Positions 1 through 12,400 are shown, counted from the first letter of the stretch. The stretch is DNA of 64,000 nt from Aquila chrysaetos chrysaetos (GCF_900496995.4 NC_044005.1:17985363-18049362), one strand, 5' to 3'. Notes: generated by a model from the sequence alone, not told the origin. Program-made: numbers and translations.

Positions 1-2453
1 CACCGCTTGCCTACCTGTCCTAAAGGTTAGCATCTTTGGCACCAGTCCCACTCCTTGTTGAGTTTGGCAATAAGCACGGGGCATGAACAGTACTCAGCTG
101 CTGTCCAATAGGGCTTTTACTAGTTGGATAATTCTTGGTGACTCAAGGAGGGCTGGTCTTGAGAAGTGGTTTGATGCCAGAGCTATTAAAACTGATGCTA
201 CCTTTGGACAGAGACAAAAGATGAGTTTGAGGCCAGATCTGAAAGAACTTGATGCTGCCTGCAATGAGTGCCCCTAGCTTCATCAGCTGGTGAGTCACTT
301 AGGAGTGTCTAATTCAGTGACTCTTAGGAAACAAAACTTTAGCAACCAGCTCTCCTGTTCAGACTGGTGTGAGGGAGAAGTCAGGGGCTTGGTTCACTGC
401 AGCCTCGTGCAAAGCAGCGTCACATGCTTCCTTTCCAATTTGGTAGTGTTTTCGAGCAAGCTTGTTCTAGTATAGAGATTTGGCAGCCTGCAGGAGAGCT
501 GTGAATGGAACATGCTGTTACAACATTGGAAATCTTGGGCAAGACGTTCACCAGGCATAAGTCTGTAGAGCCCCTGTGTTTTATAGGTAATGAATAATCT
601 ATAGAGTGATGGATGCTGTGACAACGCAGTGCAGCTTGTGTTTACTGACCAGTACCAAAGTACTGCCATGGGATCTGCCATGCTGGGTTCGTGTCCTGAC
701 ATTTCTTGCTCCTCCATTCCTGCTCACATCATCTGGCCCTGGAGATCCTCTGCTCCTGATGCCCTCCTCTACCTCTTCCATCAGAGAGCTGAGGAGCCCC
801 CCAGGGTTGGATTGCCATCGGGGAGGGAGTGTAGGAAGGAGGATTAGTGAAAGGGAATTGCACCCCACTCTCCTCTTTTGGCTGCCAGTGCTCTTGGAGC
901 TGCCGGCTGGTGTCAGCCCTTGAATAATGGACTGGGGAGGGGGCTGTGTGCACTGAGGGGAGGGGGGTGAGGGCCAGACTCAGCACAGCCTTATTTGACT
1001 CCAGGTTCAGGGGGAATTTCAAGGGACTAGTGTAAACCCCATGGGCAAAGTGAGCTGGATGGAATGAGGAGCTAGTGTGAGGAAACCGAGAGGCCAAATG
1101 CCTCTGAGCCCCACTGCCTCACACTGAAAAGCCTCTGAATTATCCCGATGTGGTTTGGGCACTGTGAGTGATTCCAGTAGCATCACTCATCACCATTCCC
1201 ACAGTGATTCGGTATGTAATACTCTCTCCATTTTGTAACCCCTTCTTTCTCCCAAAGAAGAAGGAACTACACTAATTTCAAAGTGGATGCCCTGAATCAG
1301 AGTGCATCAAAATATATATTGATCCCACTCATTCCCAGCACAACCAGTGTAATGTCAATGGTTTTTATTACCAGTGTGTTTCCATTATACAGCAGTTACA
1401 TCTATTTTTACAAAGCTTGAATATGCAGGGAAACCAAATGAAAAAGAGCATTAGAAGAATTAGTTAAGAAAACCAGCTAGCCTGATGCTGAGGTTAGCAA
1501 TTTTAATTTGTTGAAGCAGCAGTACATTAATCTAAAATACTGCCATGTGGATGCTTTCCACTTTTTCTCACCACATTGTATTATTCCACCACTGCCCACC
1601 GGTAGCTTGTTTTGTAACTTCTTCATAGCATCTTGCACTGAGTCTAGTCTCCAAAACCAGTCTACAACTTTCCAGATTCATCAGGCTGTGTCACTAAGTG
1701 TATGATAAGAATTTTTTCAGCAGTGAATCCTGGTGATGAAAGGAGAGGATTCCTCTGCGGGAAATCATTAATTGCCTCAAGTCCCCTCCTAACCTACAGG
1801 ATCTGAGTCTACAGCTCTGCTCTCCTCAGCCTGTGCTCTCACCGTAGTCTCATCCTGGGGCTGTGCTGCCCCTTGCAGGCACACACTGTAGACAGGAATG
1901 CATGCAGAGTGGATCAGAAAAAGTGAAGAAAGGAGTCTGTTTCTGTACCCCATTAACCAGTCTTGGACAGTACTGGGATTATTTATTGTTATTAACATAT
2001 CCTACCTTCAGGATTTCCTGCCCTTGCTATAAAATGCATATAGATGCAGACTAGGTCCACGATCTGGGTTTTGAGACCATAAGCTGAACAGATTTCCTCC
2101 TTCCCCTTTATTTTTGCAAGGTAAAATAATTTGTCTTGTCTCAGCAGGGCCAGGATTTTGACTGAAGACTGAGAGCTGAGGCAAAGTTCAGAGTTAGAGC
2201 CAAAGCTGTAACAGCTTGGGAACTGTCTTTGGATGCTGTTATTGGCCTTTTCCCTGGCTCCTCCTCTGACCAAGAACTTATCTGTGTCTCTGTTATCTCT
2301 CTGTTAAGACAAGATTATTCTGCTAAACCACTTTAATACAGGGCTTTGGGAGAGGCTGGAGAAAGCCCTTGAAATATTGATGGAAAAACCATTGCAGTTC
2401 TCACTTTCTAGAAATGTCCATATATAGCTAAACTTAGGCAGTCTCCAAGTGGA
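1..2453. other. No gene recognised; intergenic or 3' flank
   Basis: I see only short open frames without protein-like composition on either strand, and no convincing paired splice sites. The stretch lies beyond the end of the candidate minus-strand gene that finishes near 2.77 kb. By human gene order OTUB2 would be expected further left, but none of its catalytic-domain motifs are visible here, so it is probably outside the window. Confidence 0.6.
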
Positions 2454-2459
2454 TTTATT
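2454..2459 (-). terminator. Candidate poly(A) signal for the minus-strand gene
   Basis: The plus strand reads TTTATT, which is AATAAA on the minus strand. It lies about 315 nt past the TAA stop at 2,776-2,774. That is a sensible 3' UTR length and supports the last coding exon ending there. A hexamer alone is weak evidence because chance copies are common. Confidence 0.4.
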
Positions 2460-2773
2460 TATCCTAGCAGACTGCGTGCTCTGTGGCTTTCTCCAATGAT
2501 ACTCAGCTCCTCAGGTTTACATTCCCAGGAGCTGAATGCTGAAAAGATCAGCTTTGAAGAACATGTTGTGACATATCTCAGGCAAGAAGTACAAGTCTCC
2601 CTATCCTGGGTTTATATCCTATCTGTGTCAGATCACCTAAAAGCAGCCTAATCCACTGCTGTTAGTGTTACAGACTGGCAGCAAGACGAGACTAGCAATG
2701 CTTTGTGCAATGTGCATACCACGCATGCATAGGTGCATGTGGAACTGCTGATATATAACCCTTTTTAGCACCT

Positions 2774-3142
2774 TTACCCCCAGTATTTCAATTGTTTACT
2801 GTATCTATTAACTTTCAGAGAAAATGTGAGAGGTGGAGAAATATTGTTCTTTGTGGGGAAACTGAAGCATGGCATCCGGTGACTTTTTCCCGGTCTCTTC
2901 ATAACTTGCTGGTAAAGCTGAGGGACAGTTTGGATCTCCTTGTTCCCAGCTGCTTGTGCAAGACGCTGCCCGCTGCTGCGATATTCCTGGTCTTGCCAGT
3001 ATCGCTGGTAGTCTGGGTGGTACTGCGTTTGCCAGAGTGCTTTGGTGAGCAGGGCGAGTCGCTGGCAGTTCAGCTGACCATGGGGCTGTGCGTGCTCCTC
3101 ACGGAGGAGTGCCACACACGGGCCATGCTCAAAGCCTGTTTG
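2774..3142 (-). CDS. Probable terminal coding exon of an unassigned minus-strand gene
   Basis: The open frame ends at TAA 2,776-2,774 and is open back to a TGA at 3,145-3,143. The exon must therefore begin at an acceptor inside it. Phase-0 candidates are AG before 3,085 or before 3,061, and a phase-1 candidate lies at the ACAG ending at 3,137. The encoded segment is rich in Q, Y, W and R (for example YHPDYQRYWQDQEYRSSGQR, then KEIQTVPQLYQQVM). This looks much more like real protein than the other frames. The final ~35 residues are lower in complexity and may be a fast-evolving tail. I do not recognise the family. A minus-strand AATAAA follows about 315 nt downstream. Given its place beside ASB2 it could be the 3' end of a CCDC197-like or other cilium/testis gene, but that is inference from position. 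Confidence 0.45.
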   Translation of the reverse strand, partial: QTGFEHGPCVALLREEHAQPHGQLNCQRLALLTKALWQTQYHPDYQRYWQDQEYRSSGQRLAQAAGNKEIQTVPQLYQQVMKRPGKSHRMPCFSFPTKNNISPPLTFSLKVNRYSKQLKYWG

Positions 3143-3150
3143 TCACTTAC

Positions 3151-3241
3151 CTGCCTCGTGTCCAGGCTTGATAGCGATCCCACCTCCCACCAGGGCTGCC
3201 GGCCGTGGGGTGGCTGACAGCAGCCTGCCTTGTTCCCGGCT
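3151..3241 (-). CDS. Candidate internal exon, minus strand
   Basis: This 91-nt block has a pyrimidine-rich acceptor (CTTTTGTGCCCGCGCAG) and a perfect donor (CAG followed by GTAAGTG). All three frames are open. The frame that follows phase 0 reads SREQGRLLSATPRPAALV and then GGGIAIKPGHEA, ending in phase 1. That fits a phase-0 end of the exon at 3,559-3,478. The problem is the next step: the nearest phase-1 acceptor is only 15 nt away, too short for an intron. Either the following exon uses another acceptor or this block is not coding. GC content is high here, so open frames are less informative. Confidence 0.3.
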
Positions 3242-3477
3242 CTGCGCGGGCACAAAAGCCCTGTGTGAATTTCTGCCCCCCCGCAGCGAGTCTAGGATTG
3301 CCAAGTTCCCAGAAAAGGCCATTCCTCCTGTGGTGAGAGAGCAGGGCTCCAGCCCAGTACAAATCCCTTTGGGAGATCCTCTTTTTCTTTTGGGAGATTC
3401 CCAATGACACTGCTGCTTTTGTCCCTGTCCCCGTTTCCTCCCCGTGACCCCGGCTGGCCTCTGTGCAACCCACTCAC

Positions 3478-3559
3478 CTGCTCTCCGAAGTGACCTTTCT
3501 CCCGGGTGATGCGTAGCTCCAGCTCTTTGGGTTTTTTTCCATGAGCTGTTGTCCATCGT
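3478..3559 (-). CDS. Candidate internal exon, minus strand
   Basis: This 82-nt block is flanked by a strong acceptor (CTTTCCCTGCTTCAG) and a strong donor (GAGCAG then GTGAGTGG). In the frame that takes one base from a phase-2 exon it reads GKKPKELELRITREKGHFGE and ends in phase 0. This is a charged, helix-like peptide. The exons at 8,714-8,605 and 9,494-9,316 both end in phase 2, so either could splice here without a frameshift. I do not recognise the protein. Confidence 0.45.
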
Positions 3560-6500
3560 CTGAAGCAGGGAAAGTTCACTCGTCAGCACTTGGGTGAAGA
3601 AAGCGGAAAGCTCACCCGCTGTTGTGCTTCTCACTTGCAGAGAGGTGACCAACTGTGATAGCTTTCACTTACCAAAGGGCTTTCCGAGTCACTGTAAGTG
3701 TCTTTTTGCAAATTTACCAAACCTGCTCCTGCAGCTGGGCTGGGCCAAGCGTAGGGTAGGCTGGTCCACAAGCACCGAGGCTCTCCAAGGGGCTGTGCAC
3801 CTCTGCCTTTGCTGGCAGGGCCGCCTTCTTCCCTCACCGCCAACGCCGAGGCAAACCTCAGGCAGCTCCGGTGTCAGCACTCGGCCATTCCCGAGCAGAG
3901 CTGTCAGTGCCGGGAGGAGTGCCGCCCGGGCACAGCCCAAGCCCGGTGGGTGCCCCTTGAGCCTCCCTGGGACCTGGCCTGCAGTGTCGGATCCAGGGCG
4001 ATGATCTGAGGACACAGGCCTTTGTGAGACTGCTTCCTCTTCCCAGTAAAGGCATGGTTTCTCAATTTATCCCAATTAAAATAATGATTAAGGATGATTG
4101 ATTTAACCAAAAATATCAGGAGTAATCTTTTAACCAACCAGAAATTGGCTTCAGTAGCAACGTTTTTTAAACATGGCTCAAAATTAGGCTTCAGTCACCA
4201 TGTCTGTGTATCACTGTGGCCTGGATTGCACTTGGATCCCCTCCAGGAACCCACTTGATATCCATGAGAGACTTCCAGCAGGGAGGGAGTCCAGGCTCTG
4301 CAGTGGCCACTGACACCACTTGTTTGACAACAGGGATTTTTTTCCAGCCTGTTCAAATGAGGGGGATATATTTTATATTTACGGCCAGCAATAACTGCAG
4401 AAATATTCCCCTATTCTGCAGTTATATGTGAGTCTGGGCCCTAAGGATTTCTTGCAAGAAGATGGCATTCAGCACCACCAAAAAAATTTGATTTTTAGTT
4501 GGTGTGACTCTGTTGACCTAAATACCACCCTATAAACCATAAATAACATGCTTAACAATGTTATGATTTTTGTGGTATCGTGTTCCCATAGCAAGGCTTC
4601 AAGGTCATGCTGGGTTTTTTGTAGTCATCTGACAAGATGACTAAATTCTTTATCAAATTCTGGTTTGTGGCTGAGAGAGTCTCATGCTTGCTGATAATAG
4701 CTCTCACCACGGGGTCCCCACCATGTTCCAAATAATCAGTAGAAAGGCACAAGGGAAATGGACCACAAAGTGGATATAGGTGCCACCTACCTTATTGTCC
4801 TTTCTTTGCATGGTAGGGGCCAAATCCTGCTGATGTACAGATTTCTTCCTGCGGGATATGTTATTCTGACTGCTCATGGACCTCTGAGGAAGTGCCTGCA
4901 CCTTACAAAATCCATGAAGGACCAGGATCTCTGCATAACAGCCTAATCTCACGGCTGGGGAGTGTGTCTAGCAGTGGGAATTGATTCAAGATGACTAGCT
5001 AGGAGCACTCATATTTCGGCACTGAGCTTGCTCCCCTCTACTGCATCTGGAGGTCACATCAACAATCATGAATTCCAAAAATAGAAATGGGGAGTTCTTT
5101 GTACTTGCCAGTTTTTAAATATGGGAGTTTCACATTTTCAGGTTCTTTCCCTGCAACTCTGAAAAGGCTTGGAACAGATTCCTTAGGAAAAAAACACACT
5201 GTGTCTCCTTCCCCACCCCTACCTGAACAGTAGAGACCACTGCTTAATCTGCTGAGTCCAAACCATCAGCTAGTCTGAGGTGTGAGAAAATTATGTAAAG
5301 TGCCTCTGCTGGTGGATGTCTGACAAAAGGAAACAAATCTGTTTTACTCTGAGAATGTGGAAAGGTAGGAAAATAAGGCAGCTGAAGTGATTTCATTTCA
5401 AGGTTTTGTCAGGGAAACGTATTGGACTTCATAGGTCTACTACTGAGGGTCTTAAGATTCTAATCCCAGAGAATTTAATTTCTGGAAAAAATGGTGACAA
5501 GGATGGAAAGGAGGAAAACTCTTCATCAGGTGAGGTCTTGCTCCATGAATAGAGAATGAATACAGCCAGAGTCTGTAGTGACCCAACAAGGAAATTAATC
5601 CAGTGTAAGACTTCACACCAATCAGTGAAAGGGGGTTTTAAAAGAACCTGTTAGATTTGGGGTTTGGTTTGGGTTTTGTGGGTTATTTTGTTTTGGCGGT
5701 TTGGTTTTTTTTAAAGTCTGCATGGGGACTTCGGTGTCCTTTAAACTGGCTATTCCTTCAAACAAACTTGACCTCATAGTGAAAGCAAGCCAGTGACTTT
5801 TCATGGCTCAAGAGAATATGTTTATCTCATGTTGCCAAGAGATAAACTATTTATAGGCTTAACACCTGACTAGGTGTTAAATAGCTCTTGCTGATAAACC
5901 TTTTCGTGCAGAATTATCACTTCAGACTGAGACTGGACTGAAAACCCAGAGACCTGGAATGCTTGAAAGGGTTCAGGTAGGATTTAAGATGCATTTAACG
6001 AAGTGCATTTAATGCATCTTCTGTAAGGTATGTGTAACTCAGCAGGATTAGAGACTTAGGTAATAATAGACAGGTCCTTTACCTGTATGTAAACAACACA
6101 TCAGTGAATTTACTTAAAAGAAAATCACCTAAGTGTTTAAATGCAGCACTAAAACACAAATGGGTTTATCTACACCAAATGAGCCTTCTGCAAGCTGGAT
6201 CTATGTTTAATAGCCTCCACTGGGTGGTGGCCCCCCTCATTCTAACACAAATATTCCCTTGACCCCAGTATATTTATTGTAAAAGCAGGAGAAAAAAGTA
6301 TCAAAGCTTGTTGGACTGACTTGCTTGTTTGGAGAAGCTGACAGAGCATAGTTGACCTTAGACGTGGAGGGGTGTAGGGTGTGTGTGTGGGGGTGTCAGG
6401 GAGCAGGACTGTATTAATTTTACAGTGTAATAAATGTTTCAACATATCACAACCCTCTTGGTTGCCTTGCATGGGGCTACAGGGGTCACAACCAATTTGC

Positions 6501-8604
6501 TGAAAAACATTGAGCTATAAAACAGTTTGGAGCCTCTTCTACCGCAACTCTAATCCTTTAATAAATAAGTGGAGAAAAACAGACTGTGTCACTCTCTAAA
6601 GGGTGGAAGCAGAAGTTCAGAGCTGTCTCCCATCTCCACTGCTCCCATGCAAGCATGTGCTCTGGAGCCATTTTAGGGCAAGGTCCACAGTCAGAGTTGT
6701 ACTGGTAAGTTGAAGAAGATTTCTGTCCCTTGTGCTGGTATCAGCAGGAGAAGTGTGTGCTCCTAGTTCCCAGCCATAAGGCTATGATGATCCCATGGTC
6801 AAACTGGGCTGCAGCTATTACAGAAGGGATCCGGCTCCCTTGTCCTCCACCTACAGCTCAACAGTGCTGACCAGGCACACAGGCTCAGCCCCAGGGAAGC
6901 GCGTCTGACTCGCTCCCTGCTGTTCCTGCCATCAGCTGCCAGCTACACTCCAGCACACCTCTCTGCACAGCTGATTGCTGGTGACTGCATTTAGCGGACC
7001 ACAGCTCGGGAGCAAAGGGAGGCAATGACAGCTGCTGTTACTACAGTAAAAGAGCTGGTAGGTGTGTTAGAGTAACACTTACTGACAGGCAGTTTGTCAC
7101 CGGGTTTCAGTAGGAAATCTTCATATACTTTGTACTAAGCAACCTTCCTCTCTAGCTTTTGCTGCCTGCAAAGAAAATGAAGAAATATACAAGGCTATTT
7201 TAGAAGAGTTAGTTCAAACAGTGAGAATGAAGTATGTTGTTGAAGGGATCCTTTGGTGTCAAAGGAGCTTTTAATTGTGCTATGCCACATGAAGAGGATT
7301 TCCATGACATTGGAGGAGTATATAAAAACAACTATCCTTTGAGGGGAAAATCCGGCACTTCTGACAGTTCAGCCTCCCAATGGCCTCCTGAAATAATAGG
7401 AATGCTAATAATCATAATACGTAATAATAGCAAGTATTAACATCCTGTGGTACTAGACATTAATGAGATATACTCCCAAATACCGTGTGCGGTGTTCACA
7501 ACAGGCAGACTCAGACCAGACAGGTGCAGGCAGGGAGAGCTGAGCAGAGCAGGGGAACCAAGAGCCTGGCTGGGACAAGGGGAACTTGGCTGGCTTAACA
7601 CTAGTGAGAAAGTATCCCAAAGTGGATACCAGTGCTTTCTATAAATAAAGCAAGTGCATAACACTGGGGAGAACGAGGAGCCGGTTAAGCGAAAGGACAG
7701 AGTTGGCAGCAAAAGAAATAAAGGGCCATGAGTCAATTAGAAGAAAGTTTGTAATCAGAGGAGAGAGGTCCTGAACAATGTATCACTGGGTGTAACAGGA
7801 GCTGGGGCTACAGCCATGTTGGACACCATCCCTTTGCATACAGCCTCTCGAAAGCCCTCTAATGCTGGAGGTGCCTAAATTGCTTAGCTCTCTCCCATAG
7901 GCTTTGAGAGTCTCCTGGGAGCTGCAAGCTCTGCGTCCCCACATGCCCAGCACTGCTCAGGCTGAGCAGCATCATGCTTTTGTGCACACCTGAGTCCTGT
8001 CAGAAGTGGCTGATCACCAGCTGATGTCCTGAGGGTTAAACTTGGAGGGCTCCTCACCCTGGGGTTGCAGCAGGCTGTCAGGTCCGAGCCTTTAGCAATA
8101 TTCATCAAGAGCCACTGTATTTTAAACATGACTAGAGGAGGGGGGGGCAGTGCTCCACTACCCACATTTTCACACAGCTTCTTTACTGATAGCCAGCTAG
8201 ATAATGGGGGCTAATCCCCACTGACTGCAGAAGAAACCTGAGCTCCCAAATCTCAAGTCCCCTTTGGCTATAAATCAGGATTTGCAGCGCCCAGCTCAGC
8301 AGTTCTTGCAGCCCCTTACTCTGTCTAGCCCAGATTTCCTTGCTCATTTTTGATGGGTCTCGTTATATTCTGAATGAGGATTGTACATAATGTTTACTAA
8401 CAACAGCACGGGACAAGACTTAAAGATGCAATGGGTCCCTTTTAGTACCTTGCTCCTATTACCAATACTGTAATATCATGCTAATTTGTTTTATTAAGTT
8501 GTGAATAATTGGAACATGCATGAATTTGGATGAGGCTATGTGCAGACAGAGGCAGCCCTGTGTTACACAGTCAGATGGTGTGGGAGGGGGAACTTAGCCC
8601 TTAC
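3560..8604. other. Mostly non-coding; presumed intron(s) of the minus-strand gene
   Basis: Apart from the weak exon candidate at 4,883-4,791, I find no block with paired splice sites and a convincing frame. The segment 3,700-4,000 is GC-rich, which creates overlapping open frames with no family likeness. A G/T-rich low-complexity patch lies at about 5,655-5,715. Confidence 0.5.
4791..4883 (-). CDS. Weak exon candidate, minus strand
   Basis: This 93-nt block (31 codons, phase 0 at both ends) runs from an acceptor CACTTCCTCAG to a donor AATAAG followed by GTAGGTGG. It reads RSMSSQNNISRRKKSVHQQD and then a short basic tail ending RKDNK. The composition is plausible for a regulated, disordered segment. 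It does not fit between the phase-2 exons on either side, so it would have to belong to another transcript or be chance. Confidence 0.2.
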
Positions 8605-8714
8605 CTGACTCTCAAGTTTGCAAGCTCTTCTACCAGTTTATTTTTCTCTCCCTCTGTCATTTCATTCAACTCTACTTCTGCTTGGTAGTTTGGATTGCTC
8701 ATTTCCTCTTCACA
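8605..8714 (-). CDS. Candidate coding exon (coiled-coil-like), minus strand
   Basis: This 110-nt block ends at a consensus donor (GTCAG then GTAAGG) and starts after a TTTAAAGGCTAACAG acceptor. Only one frame is open throughout. It begins CEEEMSNPNYQAEVELNEMT and continues EGEKNKLVEELANLRV, ending in phase 2. The strongly charged, leucine-spaced composition is typical of an alpha-helical coiled coil. The in-frame ATG at codon 5 means it could instead be a first coding exon with a short 5' UTR. Its phase fits the exon at 3,559-3,478. It does not fit directly after 9,494-9,316. Confidence 0.5.
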
Positions 8715-9315
8715 CTGTTAGCCTTTAAAAAAACTTAACAAACTTGAGCTTGATTTCTGTTCTGGCACAAAAGAAATGAAATGGTGCATTTAACAGGTGG
8801 ATGAGGCACCCCATTCAGGGACTTGGTAAACTGCCGGATTAACCAGTGTCCTGGATAGATTTCTTAGCTTCCAGCAGATCCAGTCCCAAATGATTGAAGT
8901 GTTCACATGGGGAATGGAACATGGGGGAAGATGCTCATGTAATAACTGGCCCCAGTGTCATTGCTGAACCTAACCCAAAGGATTTTACAGCGCAAGCAAA
9001 GACCTAGGCTTCAGTCCATGCAGGCTGCGGCACTGACTGACAGGTCATGGTAAAATACAAAAGTCACTCCTGCCACTGCATGCAGGATGTGCGCTTGTGA
9101 GAAAGGGAGAGAGACAGTGAGCACACTATCATCTGCAGCTCTTCCCTTGCTCCAATGGACTATGCCTGCTAGTTAAATTTCCTACTGATTACAACATGTG
9201 TGAGTGTGCAAACACTCCCCATGAGCAGCCAGAAGAGGGTCACTGAGGGATCAAGCAGGACTAAACCCTGATGCCAGGGCTCTCCCTCCTAGTACAGAGT
9301 GAGAAGGATCCTTAC

Positions 9316-9494
9316 ATCTTGTGGGGCTTGATGGCCAGCTCTGCTCTCCGCTGGGATGCAGCTTCCATCCTTGCTTTAATTTCTCGCCTCTTGGCAATGA
9401 GTTCTGCTGTGACATGACTGACTTCAACCTCTCTCATTAGAAGCAGAGTCTTCTGGAGCATGTTTGCACTGCTTTCCAGCGTCTTGCTGGGGGC
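9316..9494 (-). CDS. Coiled-coil exon resembling the CCDC42/CFAP73 family; CCDC197 candidate
   Basis: This 179-nt block has a T-rich acceptor (TTCTGTTGGTAG) and a consensus donor (AAGAT then GTAAGG). Only one frame is open across it; the other two contain stops. It encodes 59 residues, including LQKTLLLMREVEVSHVTAEL, then IAKRREIKARMEAASQRRAE and LAIK. By eye, the stretch RMEAASQRRAELAIK lines up without gaps with the RMETLNLRWEELGVK type motif I recall in CCDC42, at about half identity. These are axonemal or sperm-flagellar coiled-coil proteins. CCDC197 belongs to the same family and, as I remember it, lies between ASB2 and OTUB2 in human, divergent from ASB2. That matches this strand and position. 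I could not find the following exon, which must accept phase 2. Confidence 0.5.
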
Positions 9495-12400
9495 CTACCA
9501 ACAGAACTGGCTTTGCAAGTCAGTAAAGGCACACAGCAAATCCCTTTGCACTTGCATAAAGCTAAGTCAGAGTACAATAATTCTGTCCTAAAGCTGGCCA
9601 AAATCTCAAGTTCCACCCCTTTGCCCTCGCAGTACAGGCATACACTTTACATGGTGACCCCAAACCAGAAGAGGAGTGTGACAGTTTTAAGAAGTTCCCA
9701 TTTTGTCACAATAAACCGTGAGACTTCCTCAGGCCTTGCTAGGAGCCATCATGACCCGGGGTCCCATCCTGCCACAGCCCCAAAGAAGCATAAAGTGGGA
9801 AGAGACCCTTCAATCAGGGGTGCAGCTAAGCAGCAGCAAAGGGGACGGTGGTGGGCTGGGCTGTACTTGCACCATTACAGCCAGTGAGGGTGGTGGGACA
9901 CTACCATGTGGGTCTGAGCAGCCCTTGGAGTCTCTGACATTCATGGAGCTGGCTGGGTCAAGCTGGGAAATGCCCAGACTGTAGCCAAGTCTCACTCAGC
10001 GCTGTCTTTATGCTGGTTTTGGTGCACGTTGATTTAAATGAATAGTAAGTTGTCACACGCTGGCTGTTAGATATGTGTCTAACCTCCAGAAAGATGTAAC
10101 CTTGGAGGGGGGGGGGGGGGGCGTTAATTGCGTAGAGGGCATCCTGGTTATCTTTAGGCATTTCAAAGAGGTGCCAAAGTTAGAAGATTAACCAGCTCTG
10201 AAGCTGATGAACAAAAGTAAACATCCTGAGAGGTCAGTGCAGCCCACCCAAGCTCTGCGGTGCGCCGGGAGGTACCACCCCCCTCTCTCATGATGCAGAG
10301 GGGTGTAAGGTGATGCAACTGTGGAGCATTGCTCAGTGCCTACAGTTACGTGGGATGAATCCATGGAAAGGAGCTGGGCAGGTGCCGAGGCACGTGCTGC
10401 TTTCTGCACAGAGGAGGGAGTCCCTGAGGTAGGACTTGAAACATGTCATGAACCAAACAGGAGTTGTCCGTAACTACAGATACTATTGTTGTAGACTTGG
10501 AGCTAAGATTTATTTCCTTAACACAATATGTTTTTCTTCTTTGGTTGCATTCCTGATTTGTTACCTTTTCCTCATAATGAATAATTGCTTTTGCATTGCT
10601 GTATGTATGAAAAATGCCTAATTTTTTGATGTATGATTTTCTTTGAGGGATGTCCCCATATAAAAATGTGGCTCAGCTCAAATTTGAACAGACACTTGCA
10701 ATCTACTGTATGCTTGGCTTCCTGCACTCGTGACATCGCCTCACCTCAGCTGTTGATATGCCGTACCGAGATGATTTTCTTGAAGAACAGAGTGCCATGT
10801 GCTCACTTCTCTAGGGGCCCAAACTTGGATCCAAATGACAACAGACAAATAGCTGGAAATGTCTGGGGTAAGCTTGACTGACACATGCACTGTGCACTGA
10901 GAGGGGAGTGGCTTAGTTAAGAGTTTGCTTGGATTTAAGGAGAGACAAGCTCTGATGAGCAAGACCCATCCCTCATCTCTCAGAGAGGGTTGGAGGTGAC
11001 TATTTCTTCTCCCTTCCCCTGGGGACCAGAGGAAGGGACTGACCATATGTTAGTACTCATGATGCTGTCTATCACCTAGCCCATGCAGGGCACAACTGTA
11101 GGTCACCTTGATTATCTCCATTCCAGACTTGGACTCTCTCTGCTGGCAGGTAATACCACCAATGTGGGGCAAAGTGTTTGCATCAGCCAGGAAATTACTC
11201 AATTGACATGTTTTTAAAAAATTAGCATTACTTATTTGCCAGCAAAGACTGGTCAGGCAACAACTTTCATCAGGTTTCTTTTAATAATATTTCTAGTTAC
11301 TGATTTTCCATTGAGACACAATTATTTAATTCTTTGGTCAAGTCATAAACTCAATGATGCTGATGTGAATTGAAATGGAATCTGTTGTATTCATTGGTGT
11401 TATAATCAGGTAAGTTAGAAGAGCTGAGGGCAGGATGCATCTCCTTGTCCCTAGTAGATTTGTCATTAGCATACTGAATGCAGTGATGGTTTGAAATGTT
11501 CTTTAAAAACTTATGAATTGATGACAGGGGGAGTTTAATATTCTGATTTTTATAAAGCTTGATTGGTTTCAAAAGCAGTTACACTACTTGGAAGATTTTA
11601 CTTTATGAAGCAAGGTCATTTCGGTCATTTTTGTTATTTCAACATTTCTTTTAGGTTGAATATTAAGTTAAATGGAAATATAACAAGAAATCTGATGTAT
11701 TTTACGAGATTTGCTTTTTAAAGAAAGACTACACTGGATGTTTACAAACAAATCAAGAATTTGCTTCTGAAATCAGACCCTGTATGAAAAATACCAGCTT
11801 GCAATGATGAGATTTTTTTCCTAATACATTTCTTAACCCTGATAATAGTAAAGATAGTTGGTGCATTGCTGTGGCACACAATCACACAGCTCTGCTCAGT
11901 AGTGCATGATAGCAAAGAGGAGAAAGGGTTGTGCTGGGACAAAGAAAAGAGTCTCTTTCATTGGTCTGGCATCAGCGCTTTCAATGCCAAAGGGGTTTTG
12001 GTCTGAGTGTCTACAGAGATGACTGTACTTTGAAATGTTCTGCGTACAAAATTAATGGGTGTTTTTATAAATATATATATCTATATGGGCAGGGGTCCTT
12101 ATGAGGACAAAGTGGACTAAATACAGACTGAGGGAATATAAAACAGACCTGTCCAGCTTCTTGACAAGTTGGTGCAAAGATTATACTTCAGTACTCCAGT
12201 CAGGGGCCAGGCAGCAAATGCATTGCATCATATTGCACAATGGAGAAAAGCATTCAAGAGGCAGGAGGGGTTTCCAACAGGAAGAGTCAACACAGAAATT
12301 ACCAACATGGCAGCCTTTATATCGCAATTCTCTTTTAAGTTTAACATCAATGTTTAACTCCAAAGATTTGAAATTTTATAAATCTGTGAGCCCAGATCCT

